Shown one piece after another: positions 51,078 to 61,020 of a stretch of DNA of 64,000 nucleotides (position 1 is the stretch's first letter; the number at the start of each line of letters is the position of its first letter). Under the pieces are notes generated by a model. That model worked only from the letters and a program-made list of their open reading frames with translations. It was not told the origin of the DNA and ran no database searches. The DNA comes from Candidatus Thalassospirochaeta sargassi (GTDB lineage Bacteria; Spirochaetota; Spirochaetia; UBA9216), in contig JAQQAL010000017.1 in the NCBI GenBank assembly GCA_028532855.1, positions 1 through 64,000 of the forward strand, written 5' to 3'. A program made the position numbers and the translations under genes.

Positions 51078-54000
51078 TCAGTATCTTGACATATGGTGCA
51101 CAAGGTTGATGAAGTAAGGCTTGCCGGTGTACGGCCTGTCGGTCAACGTTGGGAATCCGAACTGCAGAAAACGTCCCTGCCTTACCACTGGAAAACCGTA
51201 GGGATAGGAGGAGTTGTAATCTCTAGCATAGTTCTTTCCGTTATCCGGGTCCGCATTACCTGAGCGGTAGACCGAGAACCTTCGCTGCTGGTATGTATCA
51301 TATGTACCCAGGGTTGCATAACTAAGCTGTGTGGTGCTGTTGTGAGTAGGATCGTTTCCGCCGGCAAAGACTGTACTGCTCAGAGGGTAATCCCAGACAG
51401 AGTAATAGTATGTTGTAAACTGCCTGGTAATCGGGTTGTACAGATAATAGCTTTCAGTCGCAATCCACTGATATGCATAGACGGTTTCATCCTGCAATGC
51501 CTCGTTGGAGTAACTTTCACCATACCCTATCTGATTAGGATACTGATTTGTGCTGGTCAAATCAGTAGTAGAGTAACCCCAGCTTGACCAGTAGCTTTCG
51601 CAGGTGTCGAGAAATTTCACTCCCCCGTAACCCATGGCAACAATACCTGATTTAGAGCTCGTTGTAGTTGGCAGGGCGCTGTCTGTATTTGCACTGCGGT
51701 GAGCAATATTTCTCGTCCTGTTTGAACTTGAATAGACTGTTGCCCCCGGGGTAATAATAACCGGATCACCATAAATGATGTATCTGTCGTCAGTAGTTGT
51801 AAAGGAACTTGAGATCTGGCTATCCGGCACAAGGGCTACCGTCCAGTGGCTGGGCATTGAACCGCTTACCCAGGTTGAGTAGTCAGACTGGAAGGTTTCG
51901 TCCTCAAGCAGGGTTTTTATTTTCTGTGCAAGGAGCTCATCGGTTGTATCAAACACTCCGTTATTATTATCATTATAGATTACGGCAATGTACGCAGAGT
52001 AGGCTATCATTGTCGAACTGAAGTAGTTACTCTCCCCGAGGCTGCTGTTTACAGGTACAGCATAGATATAATAAAGCTGACCGGGAGTGAGGCTCATAGA
52101 ATATGTAGTCGATGATATGGGCGACGAATTATACTTCGTTTTTGTTCCGTTCAGGACGGTCGAGGTGTATATATTGTAGGTAATCGCTCCGTATTCCGAT
52201 CCATAGGATGTAAACTCAATATCAATGTCACCATTCGTCGTCTGGCCCTTGGTTGTACTGAGAATGGTCGGCGTACCATAAAAAATCATGTCGTTAGTCA
52301 CCGTTGCATATGTATGGTTACCGGCTGCATCATAGTAGTAGACCTCAACTCGCTTAACTCCGTATCCGGATGAGAGCGACCATGAACGGGCGGTTGAATA
52401 TGAATAGTAGGTATAGCCACCAGAGGTACCATTTCTTACATACATGGAGCTTACACTGAAACCGTCGGAGACACTGCTGTTTAGAGTAACCGAACTGCTG
52501 GATGTAGATGTTGCATTGCTGTTTATGTAAAAGGAATTAATAACCGGGGCCTTATTATCGAAACGTATTGAATCATATTTATAGGAAGATACATTACCTG
52601 CAGCATCCCTGACGCGGCAATAAATGTATTTATAAGCTTCCTCATATCCGGAACCGTAGATTGACCAGGATTCGCTGTGACTTGTTGAGGAATCGATTGT
52701 GTCCCAGCTTGCGGGCCATGGATCTTCGTAGTTTCTGAATTGGATATCAACTGGCTCACCGCTTGTTGTTACATAAAGGGTGACTGCGCGGTTGTTGGTA
52801 TAAAGCGGATTGCCGCTGTTTATATAGAGGGTGCTTACAACAGGGAGTGTCGTGTCAACAGTGATACTGTGAGAACCCGATACCGACCAATTGCCCGCCA
52901 GGTCTCTCTCCTGTACCTGAAGCGTTATAACCGTATTATCTGCAAGGGCTGCAGGATAGGTATAAGATGTGCCAGTGGTTTCTCCGCTCCAGTCTGAATA
53001 GGTCGAACCCCCGTTTGTAGAATAGCGGTAACGGAATATGCTTATACCGTCGGAACCGCCGTGCTGCCACGTGAAGGTAGGAGTTGTATCATTTGTGGTT
53101 TCCGGGTTTGTATAACCGGAGGTTACCGTTGGTGTAACCGTCGGTCCCACGAGGTCGACATCAACAACCGCACTGCTCTGACGCCATACAGAATTATAAT
53201 ACTCATCAACTATCAGGGTATGCTCACCATGGGAAAGATCCGAAGACGGCTGATAATTTGTATCGCTCGACCACGGCGATGATGAAGGAATCCAGGAACC
53301 TCCGTCAAGCTGATACCTGTATTCTGCATCAGGGTCAGCTCCTGCTCCCGAACTCCAGGACCACGTCGGCCGTGGATTATTAGTCAGCGTCGGGGCAGTA
53401 ATAAATGGAGTTGTGATATTCGTCGTGTCCACATCAATAATATGCGACACTGAGTCCGACCAGTTACCGGCTGCGTCAAGCTCCTGCACGGAAAGTTGCA
53501 GTTCATACTGTCCAGCTCCCTGATCAGAAGGCGTATAGGAAACAGCTGAATCCTGAATCGTGGTCGTGTCGCCGTATCTATCGATAAAAATATACCTGTA
53601 TTCGCCTATACCTCCGTTTCCGCCCGATTCCCAGCTCCAGGTGGGGGTGCTGTCAGGCGTTGCCGCCGGTGCGAAGATTACTGAATCTTCAGGACCGGTG
53701 GTGTCCCAGATAAAACTGTATAGAGCCTGGGTTATATTTCCGGCATTATCGCTCACACTGAGAGTCAAATCATATTCGCCGTCGGCGGTTGCCTGAATAG
53801 TCGGGGTAAGGGTATCGGTGTTCGTAATAACAAGGTTTCCAGTTGCAGGTTCGGCTTCTGCCCATATATAGCTTGCTGTATCGAGCCCGCTGCCTTCAGT
53901 TGATTCCACCCAGTCCGGATCATCGGCGGTACGAGGGTCATAGATCATACCTTCGGAGCCGCCGGCACCAGAATAATTAATCGACCGGGGAATGTTCGTA

Positions 54001-56795
54001 AGAAAACTCTGCCCGTCGGCTGTGATCACCGGCTCGAGGGTATCGATAAAAAACTCACTGCTCACCTCGTTGGAATGGTTGCCGGCAAGGTCCCAGGCTG
54101 TAATTCTAAGCATAACAGGTCCGTCGTTTCCGCCGGTTTCACCGGGGGCCGGCGCGGTAAGAGAGGGCTCCAACACATCGCTGTACCCGACAGCAAGAGG
54201 ATCGGCATCCCAATCGGGAGCCGGGTCGTTTGGGTCAAGAAGATATATTCTGTAGAAATCCGCACCCTCTGCGGCACCCCAGAAGGAAGTCGGTTGGGCA
54301 GAGTTGGTATAATATGCTACCGGATTTCCTGCGGAATCCTTAATAGTAATACTTCCGGGGAGCCCAGGCGACGTAACATCCCAGACCATCGGTACTGTCC
54401 CGAATGACTGGTTTCCTGCAGTGTCCGACACAGTAACCCTGAGGGTGTATTCACCCTCTATATCAGCGCTTACAACAGGATTCTTCTGATAGGAGTCCGG
54501 CTCAAATACAACGCTTCCTCCCTCGGGAGCCTCTTCAACCTCCCATTCATACGAAGCAATATTGTTCCAGTCTTCTCCGAGGACGGAATAAAGAGGGCTC
54601 CCTGCCGCAAACAGCGGGTTATCACCATGATCACCGTCATAGTTATCCGTGAAGGTCCCGTTCTGTTCCGAAGCTTCATTTATATTCAGGCTGACCGAAG
54701 CATTGAATGAGACCTCGGGCGGGGTTTGATCAAGCAGAACCACGGCTGTATCAGTTTCGCCCGGATCTGATGTAGTTGAAAGATTGGTTACAAAATCCTT
54801 AACCCGGGCTGTAATTGTTATCTCACCATCGCCTTCGGGCAGGGTTATTGTCTGCTGAGGTGACCATGGATCCCAATAGATCTCGGAGTCGGAACCAAGC
54901 TCATCAAGATCAACAGGGTTTCCGTTTACCGTTATATACAGCTCTTCAATTCCGCTTGTCTCGTCCAAGGCATCGATACCGATTGTCACAGTCTGTTCAG
55001 GTGCATTTGTAAACTTGATTATCTCATCAGGCTGATCCCCGTAGCTCACTATACCCGTTTCATCAAGAATATCGATTCCAGAGACTTCGGGAGCTGTTGT
55101 ATCCATGCTGATTTTCAGTCTTTCGGGTGTTTCACTCTCATTAGAGGCTGAATCCATGAATTTATAAAACAGATATTTATAACCGTCGGAAGAGGAAAGG
55201 GTCCATGGCTTTGAAGTACTGTAGGTCTCCCATGACGCGTCTTCTTCAAAGGCTGGAAGACCGGCATCATTATTATCACCCCATATCTTCATTCCATAGG
55301 CCGAGTTATAGGTATCCGAAGCTGAAATATCCAGAGTAATTGACGGCGTTTTACTGGCATTTGGCTCAAAGGTATTAGAATTATCAATTACAAGCGAGAT
55401 CTCTCCTTCCGGAGGCTCGGAATCAACGGCATCACTTGTTCTGAAAAACCAGTCTTCCGCCGAAGTCATTGCATTGCCTGCCACATCCTCTACATCGGCG
55501 GTAACATTTACAACATAGCCCTCATTTTGATTAAGCGAAACACCCCGAAGAACAGCGGTATTATCTGGGAAAAATTCATTTTCATCTTCAAGAATGTATT
55601 CAATCGCAGTACCGATTATTTCAGTACTGCCCTGGGTTAGATAAAATGAACCTGTTGTCAAACTGCTGGGGTTCATATCCTCAGAGAATGTCACATATAC
55701 TATCCCCGCATTGGACGGATAATCGGTTGAATTAGGCAGAGGGAAATATCCTATTACAGCAGGAGGGGTAGTTTCATACAAAATTTCGGCAGGTGATACA
55801 GACGATACATTTCCAGCAACATCGACTACCTGTCCCTCGAAGCTCTGGCTGCTGCCTACACTGACACTTAAAGGGATATCGGCTATTGAACCGAATCCGT
55901 CCGTCATATCAATCCAGGCACTCCAGTCTCCGCCGGATGCCCTGTACCGGAACTGATGGGGTCCGCTTCCATCATCAGTATCCACAGATGAAACATCAAG
56001 ATTTACTGAGTCTGTATTTGTCGCGGCTGTTCCGTAATTAATCCTGAATTGATTAATCTCAGGTGAGTATAGATCAACCATAATAGACGCATTTGCCGAG
56101 GCAGAGGATATATTCCCCGAACCGTCCTTAACTTTGATATAGACGGCCTTCTCACCTTCTCCCGCCGGCAAATCCAACTCAAATGAGGATTCGTAGCTTG
56201 TCCAGCCGGCCTCTAAAAATGAATTATCGAATGATATGTTCATCTGGGCAACACCGAAGTTATCTTCAGCATCTATTTCAACAGTGACAAGAGAAGAAGT
56301 CGACCATAGCTCATTGCCATTCAATACAACTGAATTTATTACAGGTGCTACCGGATCTCCATCTATTCCTGTTATGAACGACCAGGTATATTTTTCGGAA
56401 ACAGGATTTCCATCAGTATCCATTACACCGTCGACGGTGACTGTATACTCAGTGCCTACCTCAAGGTCTGCACTGGGGGTAAAGATGATGGTATCATTCT
56501 CAACCTGAGGAATTCCCGACAATTTAGAACTCCCGTAACCGCTTACGAAGAAAGAGGAACCGGTAACTGTAGAAGGATCAAGAGATTTGGAAAACGTTAC
56601 GGAAATGGTAGAAAGAGTGATAGGAACATCGCCTGCATCGGCTTCAGGAAAAACCGAAGTTACAACCGGCGGTGTTACAGCCTCTTCAACCTCGTCCACA
56701 ATTACTGAGACAAGAGGGTTCTTACAGCTGAATAGCATCAAAATAACAAGAAGCCCACTCCATTTCCAGTCGAATTTTACACTTCCACTACTCAC
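51078..56795 (-). CDS. Giant Ig-repeat lipoprotein with C-terminal amidotransferase-like domain
   Basis: About 1,905 residues. GTG 56795 is preferred as start: GGGGAGG lies 6 bases upstream and the signal (VKFDWKWSGLLVILMLFSC, cysteine 24) follows. GTG 56813 and ATG 56801 are also in frame. At least two SbsA/Big_5 domains occur (PEADAGDVPITLSTISVTFS; near 360-470, VYVTFSEDMNPSSLTTGSF). About ten further Ig/FN3-like repeats carry Y-D-x-A-G-N and W-S-x-x type motifs (for example VSVSDNAGN-like, SWSSGAGADPDAEYRYQLDG). The last 270 residues differ: AVIYNDNNNGVFDTTDELLA, GIVAMGYGGVKFLDT and GRFLQFGFPTLTDRPYTG suggest a class I amidotransferase-like/ThuA fold. Surface exposure is likely. It runs directly after the barrel-transglutaminase gene. 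Confidence 0.82.
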   Translation of the reverse strand: MSSGSVKFDWKWSGLLVILMLFSCKNPLVSVIVDEVEEAVTPPVVTSVFPEADAGDVPITLSTISVTFSKSLDPSTVTGSSFFVSGYGSSKLSGIPQVENDTIIFTPSADLEVGTEYTVTVDGVMDTDGNPVSEKYTWSFITGIDGDPVAPVINSVVLNGNELWSTSSLVTVEIDAEDNFGVAQMNISFDNSFLEAGWTSYESSFELDLPAGEGEKAVYIKVKDGSGNISSASANASIMVDLYSPEINQFRINYGTAATNTDSVNLDVSSVDTDDGSGPHQFRYRASGGDWSAWIDMTDGFGSIADIPLSVSVGSSQSFEGQVVDVAGNVSSVSPAEILYETTPPAVIGYFPLPNSTDYPSNAGIVYVTFSEDMNPSSLTTGSFYLTQGSTEIIGTAIEYILEDENEFFPDNTAVLRGVSLNQNEGYVVNVTADVEDVAGNAMTSAEDWFFRTSDAVDSEPPEGEISLVIDNSNTFEPNASKTPSITLDISASDTYNSAYGMKIWGDNNDAGLPAFEEDASWETYSTSKPWTLSSSDGYKYLFYKFMDSASNESETPERLKISMDTTAPEVSGIDILDETGIVSYGDQPDEIIKFTNAPEQTVTIGIDALDETSGIEELYITVNGNPVDLDELGSDSEIYWDPWSPQQTITLPEGDGEITITARVKDFVTNLSTTSDPGETDTAVVLLDQTPPEVSFNASVSLNINEASEQNGTFTDNYDGDHGDNPLFAAGSPLYSVLGEDWNNIASYEWEVEEAPEGGSVVFEPDSYQKNPVVSADIEGEYTLRVTVSDTAGNQSFGTVPMVWDVTSPGLPGSITIKDSAGNPVAYYTNSAQPTSFWGAAEGADFYRIYLLDPNDPAPDWDADPLAVGYSDVLEPSLTAPAPGETGGNDGPVMLRITAWDLAGNHSNEVSSEFFIDTLEPVITADGQSFLTNIPRSINYSGAGGSEGMIYDPRTADDPDWVESTEGSGLDTASYIWAEAEPATGNLVITNTDTLTPTIQATADGEYDLTLSVSDNAGNITQALYSFIWDTTGPEDSVIFAPAATPDSTPTWSWESGGNGGIGEYRYIFIDRYGDTTTIQDSAVSYTPSDQGAGQYELQLSVQELDAAGNWSDSVSHIIDVDTTNITTPFITAPTLTNNPRPTWSWSSGAGADPDAEYRYQLDGGSWIPSSSPWSSDTNYQPSSDLSHGEHTLIVDEYYNSVWRQSSAVVDVDLVGPTVTPTVTSGYTNPETTNDTTPTFTWQHGGSDGISIFRYRYSTNGGSTYSDWSGETTGTSYTYPAALADNTVITLQVQERDLAGNWSVSGSHSITVDTTLPVVSTLYINSGNPLYTNNRAVTLYVTTSGEPVDIQFRNYEDPWPASWDTIDSSTSHSESWSIYGSGYEEAYKYIYCRVRDAAGNVSSYKYDSIRFDNKAPVINSFYINSNATSTSSSSVTLNSSVSDGFSVSSMYVRNGTSGGYTYYSYSTARSWSLSSGYGVKRVEVYYYDAAGNHTYATVTNDMIFYGTPTILSTTKGQTTNGDIDIEFTSYGSEYGAITYNIYTSTVLNGTKTKYNSSPISSTTYSMSLTPGQLYYIYAVPVNSSLGESNYFSSTMIAYSAYIAVIYNDNNNGVFDTTDELLAQKIKTLLEDETFQSDYSTWVSGSMPSHWTVALVPDSQISSSFTTTDDRYIIYGDPVIITPGATVYSSSNRTRNIAHRSANTDSALPTTTSSKSGIVAMGYGGVKFLDTCESYWSSWGYSTTDLTSTNQYPNQIGYGESYSNEALQDETVYAYQWIATESYYLYNPITRQFTTYYYSVWDYPLSSTVFAGGNDPTHNSTTQLSYATLGTYDTYQQRRFSVYRSGNADPDNGKNYARDYNSSYPYGFPVVRQGRFLQFGFPTLTDRPYTGKPYFINLVHHMSRY

Positions 56796-56813
56796 CAGCA
56801 TCCTCCCCTTCAC

Positions 56814-58913
56814 TTATTCGTCGTGCTCTTCGCCCCAGTAGGTTGCACCCTTATCCATAGCAGCTGAGGCTCTGACAATCGAGTTACCTGTTTTTCCAAT
56901 GTAATTATAATTTTCAGCCAGCTCCGGACTTATTTCAGTCAATCTGATAAAGTCATCCTGAGCATCGTTAAAATTCTCCAATTCAAACTTCGTTCTTGCA
57001 AGCCCCGCAACAACAAGTGCATTATCGGGCTTAATTGCCGCAGCACTTTCATAAAAACCAAGAGCCCCACTGTATTCACCCTTCAAAAACTTGATATTTC
57101 CGAGATTAAAGGTAGGCGTATATGCATTTCTATCAAGCCTGAGTGCAGCCCTGAACTGCTCTTCGGCCTTATCGAATAAACCGTAACGACCGTAAAGAAC
57201 GCCCAGGCTGTTTCGGGTACGGGCATTATCAGACAGGCTTATCTTCTGATTGTAGTAATCAACCTTTTCACGTATTTCCTGTGAAACGAAGGCGTCAAGG
57301 CTCTGGCTGTAACTGTCGATTATATCCTCAGCGTCAGGAAAAAGCAGCGATAGCGAACCGCTGACAAAACCAACCGGCTGGTACTCCTCCCAGGCCTTAT
57401 GTATCGGGAAAAACCCTTCAACCTCAAGCCTGACCGCATCGCGCCATTGCTTGGCCCCGGTAGAAACAGCCTTCAGAAATCCCTGCTGGACAAGGGTTAT
57501 TTCCACTGGAACCCAGGCGGTATCATCGACAAAGATAAAATCTTCGGTATTTGTAAAATCCCGTTTTGCCTCTATCTCACTCAGACCAAGCGAGAACGCC
57601 ATGAAGATATGTCCCGGTACCGTAATAAATGCGGTTTCAATACCGACGGATTCAAGCAGTGCCGACATAAGAATTGACAGATCATCACAATCTCCAGCCC
57701 TGTAAACCAGCGACTGCGAAGGAAACTGCAGATAATCAAGAAAATACTCATTATCTGAAGCCTCTGCGTAGGCTGATTTAGGATCTATTACATAATTCAT
57801 TCCGTATAACCGCAGTGTTTCAAACAGCCCCATAGCAATACGGAAATTCAGATTCAGCGGATTTTCTCCCATATCGCGTATCAGCCCGGCTGTATTCTTT
57901 GAAAATATAAGGACGGTGGGGTCTCTCGGGGTAACAAATGACGCAGCCTTTCTGTCGTCATCCCAGGTCATGCTGTTCCTGTCCAGAACACGAAGGGTCT
58001 GAGGATGATTAAAGCTGAATCGTTCTCCAAGATAGGTGTAATCAACCCGCACCTCGGCAGACACCTTCGAGCTTTCGGTAAGGTTCAAGATTCGGCTTGT
58101 AAAAATAGCATTAAGATCTACAACAGCCTCTTCCTTCCTGCCTAGCGAATCCAGCGACTCGCAAAGCATTGGCTGTTCCATATATTCACCAACATTAAAG
58201 TAGATATCAACATTGCTTATCGAACTGTTTTCTCCGTTTCTAAGGGTAACCGTTCCAATCGGGTTTGATTCATAATAGGAGTAGAAAACTGGAAAGATTG
58301 GTTCATGTTCCATATTTATAATATTAATCTTCTGTCGTCCGGATTCAGGGGTCAGTCTGAAGACTCCCCCGACCCATCCTGAAACCCCCTGATAAAGGTC
58401 CGTGAATGAATCTGAGGTCTGATCCCAACCCATATGATACTTATAACTTCCACCTGCTGTAATTGCAAAAGAGGGAGAAAGATCAAGAACTATACCGGTG
58501 CGCCCTCCGTAATAAGGATTGAAAGCGGAATCACCGCTCTGATAGACCCCGTAGGTGCCCCCGGCCTCGGGTCCCAGCTGCCAGCTCAGCCTGTCACCTA
58601 TCCTGAAATCAAAGCCCGTACCTGCACCTATTGAACCCAGCGTCAGAACCTGGGCCTGTGACGGCTCAAAACCTAATCCAAAATTTCCCTCAAAATACAT
58701 GAACGATAAGGAAGGTGAAATATACTGTGCACTTATTGTTGTTCCACCGCCTATAAGCCATGCAGCGTCTTCGTTAAATAAGGCAGAGCGGGTTCCAAGC
58801 GGGACATCTACACCGCCCCGGATATGAAAGGCAAGATTATCAGCGGACTGAGCAAAGAGTATTCCGCCCGGGATGAGAATCAGCAGTATTATTAAAAACC
58901 TTAAACCTTTCAT
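56814..58913 (-). CDS. Secreted protein: outer-membrane barrel - transglutaminase-like - TPR
   Basis: A 699-residue secreted protein (signal ending LFAQS). Residues 25-190 alternate strongly, like a small beta-barrel (LAFHIRGGVDVPLGTRSALF ... FAITAGGSYKYHMGWD). Residues 200-320 look like an Ig-type domain with SAEVRVDYTYLGERF. Residues 375-470 are a transglutaminase-like domain, with Cys409 (AGDCDDLSILMSALLE), His435 (TVPGHIFMAF) and an Asp near 461 (FVDDTAWVPVE) as catalytic triad. Residues 560-680 hold four TPR units (RNSLGVLYGRYGLFDKAEEQ). GGAGGT precedes the ATG. The lipoprotein gene starts directly at its stop, so the two are one operon. The substrate is unknown. Confidence 0.82.
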   Translation of the reverse strand: MKGLRFLIILLILIPGGILFAQSADNLAFHIRGGVDVPLGTRSALFNEDAAWLIGGGTTISAQYISPSLSFMYFEGNFGLGFEPSQAQVLTLGSIGAGTGFDFRIGDRLSWQLGPEAGGTYGVYQSGDSAFNPYYGGRTGIVLDLSPSFAITAGGSYKYHMGWDQTSDSFTDLYQGVSGWVGGVFRLTPESGRQKINIINMEHEPIFPVFYSYYESNPIGTVTLRNGENSSISNVDIYFNVGEYMEQPMLCESLDSLGRKEEAVVDLNAIFTSRILNLTESSKVSAEVRVDYTYLGERFSFNHPQTLRVLDRNSMTWDDDRKAASFVTPRDPTVLIFSKNTAGLIRDMGENPLNLNFRIAMGLFETLRLYGMNYVIDPKSAYAEASDNEYFLDYLQFPSQSLVYRAGDCDDLSILMSALLESVGIETAFITVPGHIFMAFSLGLSEIEAKRDFTNTEDFIFVDDTAWVPVEITLVQQGFLKAVSTGAKQWRDAVRLEVEGFFPIHKAWEEYQPVGFVSGSLSLLFPDAEDIIDSYSQSLDAFVSQEIREKVDYYNQKISLSDNARTRNSLGVLYGRYGLFDKAEEQFRAALRLDRNAYTPTFNLGNIKFLKGEYSGALGFYESAAAIKPDNALVVAGLARTKFELENFNDAQDDFIRLTEISPELAENYNYIGKTGNSIVRASAAMDKGATYWGEEHDE

Positions 58914-59024
58914 ATGGACACCTCCATTTTTTGGTCTTCAGTTAATATTTATAATATACCACTTTTCTTATGCTTCTGCAGTCCCACGACTACATTTCTT
59001 CAAAAAAAAATATTAGTATTGCAA

Positions 59025-60254
59025 TCAGATTAAGAATTTTCCCGATTTAATCAGCTCAACTCTTTTACCGTTTTCGCAAAGGGCAGTAACATCAACTTCG
59101 GAGGAACCAATCATCATATCCTCATGTACCGCCGCTGTATTCATACCCATATCAAGCAGCTGGGCGTCAGTGTAGTCGCCGGGGGTTTTTAATGTGCCCG
59201 AATATGCGGCACCAAGAGCCAGATGACAGGCTGCGTTTTCGTCATACAAACCGTTATAATAGGTCAGGCCACCCTCAGCAAATGGCGATTGCGGATCAAC
59301 TAGAGCGACTTCACCAAGAAACCGGGCACGGCCATCCCTGGCAAAGAGGGCGTCCAGGCTTTCGATACCTTTATCAGCGCCGTAGTCAGTGACCATCCCG
59401 TTCTGAAACTCAAACCAGGCGTTTTCAGGCACCTCGCCGAGGTTCTGATGCATTACAAAGGGTCGAGTCAAAGCAACCCGGCCATCCGCCTTTCTGAAAT
59501 CGGGAGAGGTAAATATTTCATCTGTCGGCATATTGGCACTGAAGAGAACTCCTGTCGCAGATTCTTTCATACCGCCCATCCATCGGGCATTCTTATTGAC
59601 GCCGACCCTGAAATCAGTTCCGGGCCCCTTGAATTCTATAAAATCAGGCGCCAGCTCCTCAAGATACCGGCTGCGCTTTGAATCAGTTTCAAACTTATCT
59701 CTCCAGAAGCCCACCGGGTCATCAAGATCGAGGCGCATAATTTTACAGACCTTCTGCCAGTAGGCATTCAGAGCCTCATCCGTATCGAGCTCAGGGAAGA
59801 CCTTCACAGCCGATTCAGAAACAGGAATGAAGGTAAGTGTCCAGGGAAATGAATCACTCAGGACCCTCTTACGTCGGTATGAAATTATGGACTGATACTG
59901 TTTAAAATAATCCGTGGATACATCGCCGGGCAGCCCCCGGTATACATCACCTTCGGAAAAGCTCATATAGGAGATGGATTTCCATCCGGGTTCACAGCTC
60001 TCACGCAGACTTTCCTCATAATATCGGGGATATTCTATTGAGCGTTTCCCGGCTTTGATAGCCGCCGCATTTAAAAAATCATCCCTGTAACGCAGGGAGA
60101 CATAGGCGGCACCCTTCTCATAAGCCTTATAGGCAAGATTTTTGACGGCTTCCCGGCAGCCCGGATCTACACCGACAGCAAGCTTGTCGCCTTCTCTGAA
60201 GTCGACGCAGAAGAGCATCAAATCTGCTATTTTATCGTAGTATTCGTTATTCAT
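59025..60254 (-). CDS. M29 family aminopeptidase (AmpS/AmpT-like)
   Basis: A 409-residue metallopeptidase. The ligands follow the thermophilic aminopeptidase pattern: Glu in PTDEIFTSP, Glu in GEVALV, His and Tyr in ENAACHLALGAAY, and His-x-Asp in VHEDMMIGSSEVDV. They occur in the right order and spacing. The enzyme removes N-terminal residues of peptides with two divalent metals, as a cytosolic dimer. No signal peptide is seen. It starts 6 bases after the C_GCAxxG_C_C gene, which is upstream on the same strand, so they form a short operon. Confidence 0.9.
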   Translation of the reverse strand: MNNEYYDKIADLMLFCVDFREGDKLAVGVDPGCREAVKNLAYKAYEKGAAYVSLRYRDDFLNAAAIKAGKRSIEYPRYYEESLRESCEPGWKSISYMSFSEGDVYRGLPGDVSTDYFKQYQSIISYRRKRVLSDSFPWTLTFIPVSESAVKVFPELDTDEALNAYWQKVCKIMRLDLDDPVGFWRDKFETDSKRSRYLEELAPDFIEFKGPGTDFRVGVNKNARWMGGMKESATGVLFSANMPTDEIFTSPDFRKADGRVALTRPFVMHQNLGEVPENAWFEFQNGMVTDYGADKGIESLDALFARDGRARFLGEVALVDPQSPFAEGGLTYYNGLYDENAACHLALGAAYSGTLKTPGDYTDAQLLDMGMNTAAVHEDMMIGSSEVDVTALCENGKRVELIKSGKFLI

Positions 60255-60260
60255 GGTTCA

Positions 60261-60692
60261 TCAGATCTCGTCGGAAAGCCCTATAACATCTTCCAGTATT
60301 GACACCGCATCTTCAATATATTGCGGACAGGTTTTCTTAATTGCTTCTGCTTCCATCGCGTCCATGGCGTCCTTGCGAACGGATAGATCATAGCCGAGAA
60401 GCTCGGAACAGTTAAGCGCGCTGTATCGCTTCTGAAACTCATCCTTGAACCGCTGCCACATTTCTTCAGCAGTATTTTCATGACCGACATTTTCCTTGTA
60501 ATGAAAAATAACACATCCTGCCCCGCTTACCGCACCGCATTTTGTATGAGGAAGCCCCGGAAACTCACAGTTATGAATATATTTATCTTCTTTAGGATTA
60601 ATAATCACGTCTTTTTCAAAAGCACTGAAAACAGCTTTATCGCAGTCGCGACCCTTCATAAAGGTTTCAAGCGCAATTTCTTTTCTGGTCAT
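60261..60692 (-). CDS. C_GCAxxG_C_C family protein
   Basis: A 143-residue small protein of the C-GCAxxG-C-C family. The cysteine frame is seen as GRDCDKAVFSAF, then HTKCGAVSGAG, then LNCSELLGYD, then KTCPQYIEDA, giving four conserved cysteine positions. The family is thought to have a redox or metal role, often near transporters, but the activity is not proved. It is followed at 6 bases by the M29 aminopeptidase gene on the same strand. No signal peptide is present. Confidence 0.82.
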   Translation of the reverse strand: MTRKEIALETFMKGRDCDKAVFSAFEKDVIINPKEDKYIHNCEFPGLPHTKCGAVSGAGCVIFHYKENVGHENTAEEMWQRFKDEFQKRYSALNCSELLGYDLSVRKDAMDAMEAEAIKKTCPQYIEDAVSILEDVIGLSDEI

Positions 60693-61020
60693 GGTACCGC
60701 CTCTGTCGGATATTAGGGAAATAAATTACTGAATTGGATTATACCCTGAGTTTTATAGTTTGTGGGAAAAAATTGTTCTTTTTTATCAGAAAGACAGACG
60801 GCTAAACCGAAGATGAATCTGAAAGATATGATTGGCAGGATGGAGCCCGCAGATCATCAGCTAAGGTGAACAAATTAGCCTTCTGGGGCAACAGCTTGAT
60901 GAAAGAACAATATGATAGGCTATTTTAAGCTGAGAGATGCTGCTTAAAAACAAAAACGTCTAAAACCAAATCCCGCACTAACCCACATTATATGATAGTA
61001 TTACAATTGGAGAATATAAT
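60693..61020. other. 328-base intergenic region, no gene
   Basis: Divergent gap between the C_GCAxxG_C_C gene (minus) and the crotonase gene (plus). Only a short open stretch without a ribosome-binding site (about 17 codons from 60812) is seen. A TATGAT-like -10 element lies near 60992, and GGAG at 61009-61012 serves the crotonase. I see no repeat or RNA gene. Confidence 0.5.

Noticed and set aside
53560-54407. Plus-strand open frames within the giant lipoprotein gene
   Set aside because: They are antisense shadows with biased composition and no ribosome-binding sites.
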